Of a DNA stretch of 64,000 nucleotides, positions 32,885-42,151 are shown in pieces (position 1 is the stretch's first letter; the number at the start of each line of letters is the position of its first letter). The position numbers were made by a program, and so were the translations under genes. Origin of the DNA: UASB124 sp041662445 (GTDB taxonomy: Bacteria > Babelota > Babeliae > Babelales > RVW-14). The DNA lies in NCBI GenBank assembly GCA_041662445.1, contig JBAZSL010000003.1, forward strand, positions 1 through 64,000, in the 5' to 3' direction. Below the pieces are notes generated by a model that searched no databases, was not told the origin of the DNA, and was given only the letters and a program-made list of their open reading frames with translations.

Positions 32885-34320
32885 AAACTAACGCAAAAAA
32901 GGAAGCGCTTATCATTGGCTCAGGGCCGGCAGGGCTTACCGCTGCACTTGAACTTGCACGATCTGAAAAGCTCAGAGTGCTTGTTGTTGAAAAAGAAAAT
33001 GTGGTTGGTGGGCTTGCTAAAACTATCGAATACAAAAGATGCCGTTTCGATATTGGTCCGCATCATTACCTTACTGAATCAGCTAAAGTATTGCAGTGGT
33101 GGCGTGAGCGTATGAAAGATGACTTTCATATGTATAAGCGCTTTACGCGCATCTACTATAAGAAAAAATTTTTTAACTACCCGCTCGAACCGCTCAACGT
33201 TATCAAAGGACTCAGCTTTGCCGAATGTCTGCGTTGTGTTGCCAGTTATCTTAAGGTGCGCATTTTTCCGATTCGTCGTGTAAAATCGTTTCAAGATTGG
33301 GTAACCAATAAATTTGGCCGTCGTCTTTATTCAATGTTTTTTAAAACGTATACAGAAAAATTATGGGGTATTCCTTGTACCACACTTTCAGCAGATTGGG
33401 CATCCCAACGCATCAAAGGATTTTCTCTTTTCCATGCAATTTTTTATGCCTTTTTTGGTCGTTGGTTTATCAATAAGCCGCGTACCATTCGTGATACGTT
33501 TTACTATCCATCACGTGGTTCTGGTACCTTGTGGGAACATGCTGCCCTTGAGCTCCAAAATTATGATAAGGCACGAGTTCTTTTGCGGACCGAGGTTGTT
33601 GCAATAGAACATGCCGAGCATGAAATCACTGCGGTATGGGTACGTACTATTTCCTCCGCTAAGGGTGCAGCGTCAACTCTTAAACATCATGGAATTGATT
33701 ATCTTATCTCGTCTATGCCCTTACGGCATTTTGTTTTATCAATGGATCCGCTTCCACCTGAAGCAGTTGTCAACGCTGCGCAAGCTCTTCGTTATCGCGG
33801 ATTGATTATCATTAATCTTATCGTCAACAAAGTTTCGATATGTCCTGATCATTGGTTGTATATACATGACAAGGATGTTGCGATGGTGCGTTTGGATAAC
33901 ATGAATAATTTTTCCCTGCGTCTTGTCGATGATGCAACAACACACACAACATTATGTCTTGAATATTTTGCATGGCCCGATGATAGCGAATGGAAAATGG
34001 CTGACAAGGATCTTGTTAAACGTGGCGCTGAAGAGCTGGAAAAAATTGGTCTTGCTCATGCATCCGATGTTATTGATGGTACGGTGGTGCGTGTTGGTGA
34101 GGCATATCCGGTTTACGATGAGGGATATGATCAGCACGTTCAGGTAGTGCGTTCGTATTTAGCACAATTTCGTAATCTTCATCTTGTAGGGCGTAATGCA
34201 TTGCACCAATACAATAATATGGATACAGCAATGCTTACCGCGTTTGATGCTGTTGACAAAATTCTTGCTGAACAACCACAGCCGGTAGCGCAACCATCCT
34301 CATTATCATCTCTCACGTAA
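32881..34320 (+). CDS. FAD-dependent oxidoreductase, UDP-galactopyranose-mutase-like
   Basis: The 479 residues start with the Rossmann dinucleotide motif LIIGSGPAGLTAALELA and LVVEKENVVGGLAKTIEY, followed by FDIGPHHYL. The fold matches the COG1232/UDP-galactopyranose mutase group of flavoproteins seen in polysaccharide clusters; FFNYPLEPLNVIKG and YTEKLWGIPCTTLSADWASQRIKG are typical of long UGM-like forms. The C-terminus has NLHLVGRNALHQYNNMDTAM, an FAD-binding end. With galE it suggests a galactofuranose-type or otherwise ring-contracted or oxidised sugar. It is longer than classical Glf (about 370-390), so the exact reaction is unsure. Confidence 0.75.
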   Translation: MKTNAKKEALIIGSGPAGLTAALELARSEKLRVLVVEKENVVGGLAKTIEYKRCRFDIGPHHYLTESAKVLQWWRERMKDDFHMYKRFTRIYYKKKFFNYPLEPLNVIKGLSFAECLRCVASYLKVRIFPIRRVKSFQDWVTNKFGRRLYSMFFKTYTEKLWGIPCTTLSADWASQRIKGFSLFHAIFYAFFGRWFINKPRTIRDTFYYPSRGSGTLWEHAALELQNYDKARVLLRTEVVAIEHAEHEITAVWVRTISSAKGAASTLKHHGIDYLISSMPLRHFVLSMDPLPPEAVVNAAQALRYRGLIIINLIVNKVSICPDHWLYIHDKDVAMVRLDNMNNFSLRLVDDATTHTTLCLEYFAWPDDSEWKMADKDLVKRGAEELEKIGLAHASDVIDGTVVRVGEAYPVYDEGYDQHVQVVRSYLAQFRNLHLVGRNALHQYNNMDTAMLTAFDAVDKILAEQPQPVAQPSSLSSLT

Positions 34321-34329
34321 CGGGTAATT

Positions 34330-36285
34330 ATGTGTGGAATTGCAGGATTTTATAATCTTGGTCGCAGCAATTTTTTTGTACATGAGTTGTTGCTTATGCG
34401 TATGCAACAGCGTCTTGTTCATCGTGGGCCTGATGCTGGTGGTATATGGAAATCCCAAGAGCACGGACTCGGTCTTACTTCACGCCGGCTCAAAATTATT
34501 GATCTATCTGACGCCGGCAATCAGCCGTTTTATCACAAAGATCACAATATTGTGCTGTGTTATAACGGTGAAATTTATAACTATCAAGTGTTGCGTACGC
34601 AACTAGAGCAACTGGGCTATCGATTCACATCAACTTCTGATACCGAGGTAATTGTAAACGCCTACCACGCGTGGGGAATCGACTGCTTATCGCGCTTTGA
34701 AGGCATGTTCGCCATTGCGCTCTTTGATTGCGCACGCAAAAAGAGTTATCTCGTGCGTGATCGTATGGGCGTCAAACCGCTCTATTTTTCACTTCAGGGC
34801 GGGGTGCTGAGTTTTGCATCTGAGATTAAAGCCTTATGGGAACTGCCGTGGATTGAAAAAAAGTTTAGTAACAACGCCCTGTATCACTATCTCACGTTTA
34901 TGGTTGCGCCAGCACCCTGGACCATTTTTGACGGTATCTATAAACTGCCCGCCGGATTTTATCTTGCTGTTGACGACCAGCGACGTGTATCATTTCACGA
35001 ATGGTATAATCCGCTTACGTCATTAAGCGTGTCAGAAAAAAAAGAATATAATTCAGAGCCTTTCTGCCGTGAACGCATTAGAAATTTGTTAGTTGATTCA
35101 GTTAATAAACGCATGGTGGCCGATGTTCCGGTTGCCGCGTATCTTTCAGGTGGGCTTGATTCAAGTTTGATTGTTGCATTAATGGCGCGATCTTCGTCAA
35201 ACATTGCCACGTTTACCGTTGCTTTTGATGATGATGAGAATGATGAGCGTTCCTGGGCGCGACGCGTTGCGTCTCGTTACGGAACCGATCATCATGAAAT
35301 TGTTATTACTGAGCGAGATGCCTTTGATTATTACCATCGTATGGTGCCAGCACTTGATGAGCCGCTTGCCGATTGCGTGTGCATTCCCTTTTATTATGTT
35401 TCTCAGCTTGCTCATGACCATGGTATTAAAGTGGCACAAGTTGGGGAGGGGGCTGATGAACTTTTCTTTGGGTATGCATCATACCTACGTTATGCACGTA
35501 TGATGCAACGCATGGATCGCCTAGTGCCGCCATTGCCAATGATGATGCGTTTGGGTATTGCTCGGTCGCTTTCCCCCTTGATGCGTGGCCGGCCGTTGCG
35601 GTCTGAATTTGTCGATAATTGGCGACATGGGCGCGTGCAATTTTGGGGCGGTGCTCTTGCCTTTGGTGAAATGCAAAAGCATAAGATTCGTGATTTTTTT
35701 GCCGACCGTTCTCCTGTGTATGATCCAATTATTGAACAAATATATCCCGGTATGCGACAAGATTTTGATAGCTATGCGATTGTTGATTATCACCGTTCGC
35801 GTCTTATGCAGCTTGATCCAGAAGCTGATATGGGAAAGCAGATGCTTTATCTTGAGCTCAAACAGCGTCTTCCCGAGTTGTTGCTGATGCGTGCGGATAA
35901 AATGTCGATGGCAGCAAGCGTAGAAGCTCGTGAGCCGTATCTTGATCACAAATTAGTTGAGTGCATGCTCAATATTCCATGGCACATTCGTTGCCGTGAG
36001 GAGCAGCCAAAATATCTTCTGAAAAAAGTTGCCGAAGAGTTTCTTCCCAATGACATTGTGTATCGTCCTAAGGTCGGTTTTGCAGCTCCTACATACCGCT
36101 GGATTGAGAAGGGAACCTTCTTTAAACCATATTTTGAAAATCTTGCGCATGATGTCGATAGTATTACCGGTCACCATGGTTGGTTGGGTGCGGTTCTGGC
36201 AGAGGATAATAAAAATGTCATGCACCGTGCGGTGCAGAATTGGACGTTGCAACAGATGTGGGCTTTTATGCGGACAATGGCGTGA
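34330..36285 (+). CDS. Glutamine-dependent asparagine synthetase / amidotransferase of a glycan locus
   Basis: The 651-residue protein begins MCGIAGFYNLG with Cys2 as the N-terminal nucleophile of class II glutaminases, followed by LVHRGPDAGG. The synthetase half has the ATP PP-loop SGGLDSSLIVALMA and GEGADELFFGYASY. The C-terminal domain carries LLMRADKMSMAASVEAREPYLDHKLVE, also conserved. AsnB-like proteins in surface-polysaccharide clusters (WbpS/AsnB type) amidate uronic-acid sugars; this context makes that at least as likely as asparagine synthesis. It lies 9 bp after the flavoprotein gene. Confidence 0.88.
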   Translation: MCGIAGFYNLGRSNFFVHELLLMRMQQRLVHRGPDAGGIWKSQEHGLGLTSRRLKIIDLSDAGNQPFYHKDHNIVLCYNGEIYNYQVLRTQLEQLGYRFTSTSDTEVIVNAYHAWGIDCLSRFEGMFAIALFDCARKKSYLVRDRMGVKPLYFSLQGGVLSFASEIKALWELPWIEKKFSNNALYHYLTFMVAPAPWTIFDGIYKLPAGFYLAVDDQRRVSFHEWYNPLTSLSVSEKKEYNSEPFCRERIRNLLVDSVNKRMVADVPVAAYLSGGLDSSLIVALMARSSSNIATFTVAFDDDENDERSWARRVASRYGTDHHEIVITERDAFDYYHRMVPALDEPLADCVCIPFYYVSQLAHDHGIKVAQVGEGADELFFGYASYLRYARMMQRMDRLVPPLPMMMRLGIARSLSPLMRGRPLRSEFVDNWRHGRVQFWGGALAFGEMQKHKIRDFFADRSPVYDPIIEQIYPGMRQDFDSYAIVDYHRSRLMQLDPEADMGKQMLYLELKQRLPELLLMRADKMSMAASVEAREPYLDHKLVECMLNIPWHIRCREEQPKYLLKKVAEEFLPNDIVYRPKVGFAAPTYRWIEKGTFFKPYFENLAHDVDSITGHHGWLGAVLAEDNKNVMHRAVQNWTLQQMWAFMRTMA

Positions 36286-36287
36286 CC

Positions 36288-37616
36288 ATGGACTGCTTCA
36301 ATCGCAATTTCTACGCTTGCCTGCTTGCCTGCGTCGTATTTTCTCTTTTCTCGTGGTTCCTGTATTGCCAGGTATCCCCCACGCATCCACATTGTGATAT
36401 TGATTCCAAAGCCTATCTTGAACGCGGATTTTTATGTGCGCAAACAGGAAGGTTTGTTACGGCAACAAGTCCAGAGCAGCCTTATTATGCTCTTGGGTAT
36501 GCGGGCATCATCGGCCTTCTCTATCATATTTTTTGGCCATCCCCTGTGCTTATTATTCTCTTGCAGCTTCTTCTTGCCTGTATGTCATGCTTCATTATGA
36601 TGCGCTGTGCGCGACTGCTTTTTGGCATGCGTGCCGCAGGATGGGTGGCGTTCTTTTTTGCCGTGAGTCTTGGGTATCTTGTTTTTGTGCAATTTGTGTT
36701 GACCGAAATTGTGTTGTCGTTTTTTCTTTTACTTTCTTTTGAGCGGCTTGTGACGTGGATAACATTTCATGGTGCGTCGTTATGTCCACTTGCAACTGCC
36801 GCACTGGCTCTTGGCCTTTCAATTGCCATTAAACCAGCAGCTCTTTATAGCGTCTTTATACTTGCACCACTTATTGGATATGTTGCCGGTACATGGCGAC
36901 AACGTTTAATCCGTAGTGTGGTATTTGCCCTCTGCTTTTATATTCCCGTTGTGGGGTACATGACCTACAACTATCATGCATTTGGTAATTTTTGCGTGAG
37001 TACACTTGATCGCGTTAATGTGTATTACTGGTTTTTTCCCAATGTGCTTGCACATCTTCATGGCACGACATCAGATGCTGAGCGGTTGTCGCTTCTTGCG
37101 CGTTCGCAGGGTACACATAATTTTGCCGCGGTTGAAAATCTTTTTTGGCAAAGCCTGCGTGATAATCCATGGATTTTTATATATGTGTGGATCAAAAATG
37201 TTCTCAAAACATTTGCCGGCCTTTATACCACCAATCTTAAAGTGCTCATTGCGCCATCGGTGCATGGCATAGGTGTTTCGTTTTTTAAAACGTCGGGCAC
37301 ACTGATCACGCGTGTGTGGTCATACATTGCTGCAGGAGCTCCCGCCCCATGGGTAATCATCATAGGGTGTTGTGAGGCAGTGTTGTCATTGTTGCGCTAT
37401 TTCTTGTGTCTTATAGCACTTGTAGGTCTTATACGATGTAAAAAAATAGTGCCGGTGGCGTTGTGCTGTGCATACATTGTCTATTTTTCGCTCATTACCG
37501 GGCATGATGGTTGTGCTCGATTCCGTATGATGTTTGAATTTTTGCTCATCATTCTTGCCGCTGGCGGATGGTCAATGATGATGAACCCGGCGGGGGACGT
37601 ATGCAACGAAAGGTGA
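36288..37616 (+). CDS. GT39-like polytopic glycosyltransferase (GT-C), divergent
   Basis: The start is ATG 36288, 2 bp after the AsnB stop. The 442 residues have about ten membrane segments and the acidic loop CDIDSKAYLERGFLC, with YYALGYAGIIGLLYHIFW where the ArnT-like copies have FYRLPGYPLFLA. The aspartate is kept, the P-G-Y-P is changed to A-L-G-Y-A. The C-terminus has GHDGCARFRMMFEFLLII, the counterpart of CARLRLPVEP. It is therefore a distant member of the same family as the four copies upstream. Confidence 0.65.
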   Translation: MDCFNRNFYACLLACVVFSLFSWFLYCQVSPTHPHCDIDSKAYLERGFLCAQTGRFVTATSPEQPYYALGYAGIIGLLYHIFWPSPVLIILLQLLLACMSCFIMMRCARLLFGMRAAGWVAFFFAVSLGYLVFVQFVLTEIVLSFFLLLSFERLVTWITFHGASLCPLATAALALGLSIAIKPAALYSVFILAPLIGYVAGTWRQRLIRSVVFALCFYIPVVGYMTYNYHAFGNFCVSTLDRVNVYYWFFPNVLAHLHGTTSDAERLSLLARSQGTHNFAAVENLFWQSLRDNPWIFIYVWIKNVLKTFAGLYTTNLKVLIAPSVHGIGVSFFKTSGTLITRVWSYIAAGAPAPWVIIIGCCEAVLSLLRYFLCLIALVGLIRCKKIVPVALCCAYIVYFSLITGHDGCARFRMMFEFLLIILAAGGWSMMMNPAGDVCNER

Positions 37617-37620
37617 TGGT

Positions 37621-38694
37621 ATGAAAGATATTTATTGTGTCATTCTTGCAGGCGGAGCAGGAGAGCGATTGTGGCCTCTCAGCTCATATGTGCGCCCCAA
37701 ACAACTTATTCCTTTCATTAATGGCTCATCGCTGCTTGAACAAACAGTGCAACGTGTTCAAGCGGTTGTAAAAAATAAAAATCATCTTATGGTGATGACC
37801 CATGCTGAATTGCAGGAACCTATCAAAAAAATGGTTGGTAAGCAGGCTACTGTTTTTACTGAGCCGGTAGGGCGCAACACTGGTTCAGCAATACTTTTAA
37901 GTTGTCTTGAAATTTACGACAAAAACGAAGATGCAGTTGTCGTTGTTATGCCATCCGATCATTTTATTCCCGAGTACGAGAAATTTTCCTCATTACTCTT
38001 AGCGGCTGCTGCGTTTGCTTCATGTTACGATCAACTTGTGTTGTTAGGTATCAAGCCGACAACGCCAGCAACTGGTTATGGATATGTGCGCTACAAAACT
38101 GAGCTTATGCCGGGATGGGCATGTTTTCCCGTACAAAAGTTCCACGAAAAGCCTGATAAAGAGCAGGCGCAACGGTATCTTGAACAGGGCGACATGCTGT
38201 GGAACAGCGGCATCTTTGTTGGGCGGGTTAAAGTTTTTCTTGATCAATTTCAGCTATGGGCGCCCGAGCTTTGGAGCGCCGTTGCCGCCTATCGCGCTAA
38301 CCAATGCGCCTATGATCAGGTGCCCTCTATTTCCATTGATCACGCGGTACTTGAAAAAAGCGATAAGATCGTGATTTTTCCTGCGCATTTTGAATGGCAC
38401 GATGTTGGCACCTTGCCAACATTTTTGATGCTCAAAGCACAACATGAGAAAGAATCTACTGCAACTAAGGTTATCAATGTTGATGCGACCAATAACATGG
38501 CATGCGCTATAAAAAAGGTTGTCGCATTTGTTGGCGTTGATAATCTGTGCGTAGTCGAAACCGATGAAGCGCTCTTGGTTGTTGCGCATGATCGTGTTGA
38601 GTCTGTGCGCGATGTGTCATCAATTTTAAAGACCAAGGAGAGCAAAGATGCTGGTCGTTCAAAGAGCTCGCTGGCGACGGAGGATTCTTTGTAG
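37621..38694 (+). CDS. manC: Mannose-1-phosphate guanylyltransferase
   Basis: The 357 residues carry the nucleotidyltransferase signature LAGGAGERLWPLSSYVRPKQLIPF, FTEPVGRNTGSAI and MPSDHFIPE, with NSGIFV and PAHFEWHDVGT further on. It makes GDP-mannose from mannose-1-phosphate and GTP. The length matches the single-domain form; the isomerase domain of ManC/AlgA fusions is missing, so phosphomannose isomerase must be elsewhere. GDP-mannose is the precursor of the polyprenyl-phosphate-mannose that Gpi18-like GT-C enzymes would use, linking this gene to the neighbours at 25-29 kb. Confidence 0.92.
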   Translation: MKDIYCVILAGGAGERLWPLSSYVRPKQLIPFINGSSLLEQTVQRVQAVVKNKNHLMVMTHAELQEPIKKMVGKQATVFTEPVGRNTGSAILLSCLEIYDKNEDAVVVVMPSDHFIPEYEKFSSLLLAAAAFASCYDQLVLLGIKPTTPATGYGYVRYKTELMPGWACFPVQKFHEKPDKEQAQRYLEQGDMLWNSGIFVGRVKVFLDQFQLWAPELWSAVAAYRANQCAYDQVPSISIDHAVLEKSDKIVIFPAHFEWHDVGTLPTFLMLKAQHEKESTATKVINVDATNNMACAIKKVVAFVGVDNLCVVETDEALLVVAHDRVESVRDVSSILKTKESKDAGRSKSSLATEDSL

Positions 38695-40540
38695 CCTAAT
38701 CCTTTTTGCGCTTGTTGTCGGCGTATTCGCCTATGCTGTTGATACATTATGGTTTCGCGAAGATGATTTAGGCCTCATCATTAATGGTTTTATGGATAGT
38801 TGGCGCAATTTTTTTCGCGTTCTCTTTTCTGACTGTCGCTCCTTTATTACGCCATGCAATTATCAGCGCACTATCCCCAATGTAGTCTCTGGCTTTTTAC
38901 GTCCCATACAGCATATTTTTCTTTCACTTGTCTATGCTATCTGGGGCGTTGATCCCGTGCCTTACTACTATGCAAATGTTCTCTGCCATGCGGCAAATGC
39001 TGCTTCATTGGTGGTGGTGAGTAGTATCTGGCTTCCGCTGACACTTGCCTGGAGTATCGGTTTTATTTTCGCCTTTTATCCTGACATGACCTGGCTGGTG
39101 TGGATAACAACGTTGCAAAATAGCTTGGCAACCTTTTTTTTATTGCTGACGATACTTGCCTGTTGTGCCTATATCTGGGCTTCAACGCCTTCGCGGCGTA
39201 TATGGTGGTGGTGGACATCAGGATTCTTATTTCTTTGCTCACTTCTTTCACGCGAAACGGGTATATTTTTGCCGGTGTGGTTTTTTATGGGAGCCTATAT
39301 CTTTATGACTGCGGCTGATATGCCGTGGTGGCAGAGAACCAAACAGGCGGCAATGCATGCCAGTATTTTCTTTCTGAGCACCGCTGTTTATTTTTTGATG
39401 CGTCTTTGTGCTTTTGGGGTCCATACATTGCCTCGCACGATGCATAATCTGACGCTTCGTTATCCTTGCTTGCAATCATGTGCCCAACATGATCAAGTGA
39501 TAGCGGCGGTGGCGCGACGTGTCCAAGCAGTTGCTCGATCGGTACAACAAGGAGATGTTGTAGCTTCGTTGTGGAATACACTGTGTGATCATTGCTGTGT
39601 CTGGTTAAGTGTAGCGGCAAATGTTGCACTCAAGACTATGTGGCACAAATGGCTAGCCGTCTGCATTGCGGGCGCATTAATTATTTTCCTCGTGCGTGCA
39701 TTTAAAGGGCATGGCGCGATTCTTGGTTGGTTGGTGATTGGATTAGGTTGTACGCTATGGCCAGGATTGCTAGCTTATCCGAGCCAACGGTATTTGAACC
39801 TGATGTACCCCTTCATTATTTTTATTATCATCTACGGAGTGTATGCGGCGCACAAATATGGTGACAGTATCTGGATGCGTTTTGTTTCACTTATTATTCT
39901 TATGTCGATGTGGGGAATGGGTATACGAGGGATGTATACTAATATGTGTGGGCTTGAAAGTGCTGCGCATGGTTGTTACGCGTACAAGCAACGGTTTGAG
40001 GATTTTTTCGCACGATATCATTTTGATCCCGCTACAAACTTTGTCATCGTATCAACGCCTTTTGTCTCTGATATACAGAGTATTTTTCAGGCCTTTCTTA
40101 ACAATCGAACGACACGTGTTGTATGTGATCCTTTTTCCACCATTGCCCAACAGGGCATCATGGGATGTCGTAAAGATTATCGCATTACCGGCGTACCGAG
40201 TACCATGGTGTTTATTCCTGGCGGTATACGGTTAATCTCACAAGATTCGCTCCATTGTGGATGGTGGCTACGTTTTTCAGATTTTCCCCTCGCCTGGTCA
40301 GAGGAACAGCGGGCATACGCGTGGACCAATGAGCCTTATCGCGAGGGCATATGGTATCGCTGTTCAATAGGTAAATTTATGATTAACAAACAAATTGATG
40401 AGAATTGTGCTGCCGATATTTCATTTGTCTTTGATGCTCGCTGGATTGATGATAAAACCATTTTTGTGGCGTGGGATACCGTTGAAGGCCGCTATGTTGT
40501 GTGCTCGTCATCACGAGGGTCATACATTAAGCTAAAATGA
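38648..40540 (+). CDS. Large polytopic GT-C-like membrane protein
   Basis: The ATG at 38648 follows AAGGAG and overlaps the end of manC by 47 bp. The 630 residues include about eleven membrane segments. After the first one comes TLWFREDDLGLIING with adjacent Glu-Asp-Asp, the expected position of the catalytic acid in GT-C enzymes. SYLYAIWG-like FLSLVYAIWGVDPVPYYYANVLCHAANA is typical of PMT-like proteins of unknown substrate. The last 170 residues are soluble, with VIVSTPFVSDIQSIFQAFL, and probably lie outside the inner membrane. This is the last gene of the glycan operon. Confidence 0.6.
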   Translation: MLVVQRARWRRRILCSLILFALVVGVFAYAVDTLWFREDDLGLIINGFMDSWRNFFRVLFSDCRSFITPCNYQRTIPNVVSGFLRPIQHIFLSLVYAIWGVDPVPYYYANVLCHAANAASLVVVSSIWLPLTLAWSIGFIFAFYPDMTWLVWITTLQNSLATFFLLLTILACCAYIWASTPSRRIWWWWTSGFLFLCSLLSRETGIFLPVWFFMGAYIFMTAADMPWWQRTKQAAMHASIFFLSTAVYFLMRLCAFGVHTLPRTMHNLTLRYPCLQSCAQHDQVIAAVARRVQAVARSVQQGDVVASLWNTLCDHCCVWLSVAANVALKTMWHKWLAVCIAGALIIFLVRAFKGHGAILGWLVIGLGCTLWPGLLAYPSQRYLNLMYPFIIFIIIYGVYAAHKYGDSIWMRFVSLIILMSMWGMGIRGMYTNMCGLESAAHGCYAYKQRFEDFFARYHFDPATNFVIVSTPFVSDIQSIFQAFLNNRTTRVVCDPFSTIAQQGIMGCRKDYRITGVPSTMVFIPGGIRLISQDSLHCGWWLRFSDFPLAWSEEQRAYAWTNEPYREGIWYRCSIGKFMINKQIDENCAADISFVFDARWIDDKTIFVAWDTVEGRYVVCSSSRGSYIKLK

Positions 40541-40635
40541 CCTTATTCACAGAATTCTTCCCTTTTCTGCATGTAGTTGGATACGATCTACGATAGAGAT
40601 TGTGGGTACCGGGTTTTTTAGGAAGGGGGACGTCC

Positions 40636-41364
40636 ATGAATAAGATCGATAGATTTCTGGACAGCATCGACTGCATCATCGAAAAAAAAATTTCGCCGCT
40701 GTGGAAGTTTGTACAAAAATATTTTGTTATATTTAGCAGCACGCTCTTAGCATTTTTACTGCTTATCTTCTTTCTCAAGATCTATCAAGATACATCTTCG
40801 GTGCGCGTTTCGGTCATGCGAGAGGATCTTGAAGTTTTGCAGCAACTGCTCAATCGCATTGATAAAGAGTGCAACATTCTCAGCATACGTTCCAAGGGTG
40901 CCGACCTTGATTTTTTTACCGTCGAAAAGTTTGTTGGTTCCACGGTCGGCTGTCTCAATCTTGCTTACCCCAAAAACTGGCACGGGCCTTATGTGCAGCA
41001 AGATCCAACTATGGATGGAAAATTTTATGAGATAATCCATGCGCGTGATGGATATTTCATCGTTCCTGGCCAGGGAGTTCGGCTTCCCAATGACATGGTG
41101 ATGGGTAAAGATGTGAAGGTTTCAGATAAAGTACACATTGGCGATTTGATCAAAGCAGGGGGTGCTCTTAATTACAAGGGACGAGCGCTTGGGATAAAGT
41201 TGGATTTTAAAATTGGCGATTGGGATTCCCGTCCTCCAAAAGTTGATACAACCAAAGTTCCCGTCGAAAAGTTTGAAAAGACCAGCAAGATTATTCAAGA
41301 ATTCCAAGCTGCGTTGCCATATACCCAACGGCATGCGGCGCAGAGTGAGACAAAAGCGGGATAA
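40636..41364 (+). CDS. Membrane-anchored protein of unknown function
   Basis: The start is ATG 40636 after AGGAAGGGGG (243 residues). One membrane segment at about residues 29-52 (FVIFSSTLLAFLLLIFFLKIY) follows a short cytoplasmic N-terminus; the rest is soluble and probably periplasmic. A short coiled region (LEVLQQLLNRIDKECN) leads into a beta-rich domain with HARDGYFIVPGQGVRLPNDM and a conserved-looking MGKDVKVSDKVHIGDLIKAGG. No family is recognised. It is followed by a clear terminator, so it ends a transcript. Confidence 0.6.
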   Translation: MNKIDRFLDSIDCIIEKKISPLWKFVQKYFVIFSSTLLAFLLLIFFLKIYQDTSSVRVSVMREDLEVLQQLLNRIDKECNILSIRSKGADLDFFTVEKFVGSTVGCLNLAYPKNWHGPYVQQDPTMDGKFYEIIHARDGYFIVPGQGVRLPNDMVMGKDVKVSDKVHIGDLIKAGGALNYKGRALGIKLDFKIGDWDSRPPKVDTTKVPVEKFEKTSKIIQEFQAALPYTQRHAAQSETKAG

Positions 41365-41392
41365 GTTCTAAAAAAAGTTTCTTGGTGCAAAC

Positions 41393-41422
41393 GGCCGGCC
41401 ACTTCTGACCGGCCACATTTTT
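41393..41422 (+). terminator. Intrinsic terminator
   Basis: GGCCGG (41393-41398) and CCGGCC (41409-41414) pair around a 10-nt loop and are followed by ACATTTTT. It lies 29 bp after the stop of the preceding gene. Confidence 0.8.
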
Positions 41423-41440
41423 GTCTGAAAATTGTTGAGT

Positions 41441-41468
41441 TTGCTCTTTTATCAATCTGGGGTACAAT
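41441..41468 (+). promoter_or_regulatory. Candidate promoter of the exported-protein cluster
   Basis: TTGCTC (41441-41446) and TACAAT (41463-41468), 16 bp apart, stand right after the terminator and 41 bp before the next ATG. AGGTG lies 6 bp ahead of that start codon. This could be the first promoter of the 41.5-47 kb gene series. Confidence 0.45.
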
Positions 41469-41509
41469 AACCCGTTCTTGCCATACTAAAAAACAAACAC
41501 AGGTGCCGT

Positions 41510-42046
41510 ATGAATGAGCAGAAACAATTTGTTATTCCGTCATCACTTCGTCGTAGCCCAAAAAACATTTGGTCGGGGTTTGCTTTTTCGACTATTGCAC
41601 AGGTGATGGTGTTTGGCTGGTTCTCGCTTTTTAGTACGTATCCAGTTTTTCGTGGTGCTGGGTGTTGGTATGTCCTTGCGATCATGGTTGGGGTTTCATT
41701 GGTAAACAATATTCTACTGCTACGCAAAGCTGCACCGACTGCAATTTTTGATGCGACGGGCATTACCGTAAAAGATTTTGGGCTTATTCCCTGGGAAAAT
41801 ATCGAAAAAGTTGCGCTCTATGCACTACCGTTTATGAAGAGCTTTAAGTTCGTGGGCATACGATGTAAAGATGTTGCTACGGTACGTGCTCAGGCATCAT
41901 GGGCAGGCAAGCTCAATCTCTTGCGCCCCAAACTTTTTGGCGATTATCACCTTGCGCTTGCGCATACTCATGCCGTGAGTAATACAGAAATCGTGCTTTT
42001 TGCTCAGCACTATCAAGAAGTGCATGCACAATCTAAACTCGCGTAA
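41510..42046 (+). CDS. STM3941-like membrane protein with PH-like domain
   Basis: The 178 residues contain a TM hairpin near the N-terminus (ASTIAQVMVFGWFSLFST-like segment at about 26-45, then WYVLAIMVGVSLVNNILLL) and a beta-rich C-terminal domain beginning PTAIFDATGITVKDFGLIPWENIEKVAL. The pattern P-T-x-x-x-D-x-x-G-I-T...G-x-I-P-W-x-x-I is typical of the STM3941/bacterial PH-like family, whose role is unknown. The same D-x-D-G-L-T / W-x-D pattern recurs in the next three genes, which therefore look like divergent relatives. Confidence 0.6.
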   Translation: MNEQKQFVIPSSLRRSPKNIWSGFAFSTIAQVMVFGWFSLFSTYPVFRGAGCWYVLAIMVGVSLVNNILLLRKAAPTAIFDATGITVKDFGLIPWENIEKVALYALPFMKSFKFVGIRCKDVATVRAQASWAGKLNLLRPKLFGDYHLALAHTHAVSNTEIVLFAQHYQEVHAQSKLA

Positions 42047-42151
42047 AAAAAATCAGTAAATTCAGTGATTATTACATATCGTTCTTGTTTCTGTTCCCAA
42101 AACGTAGTACCCTTTGCGCGTTGTTTTAAAACAAACCGTGAAAGGTTTTTT

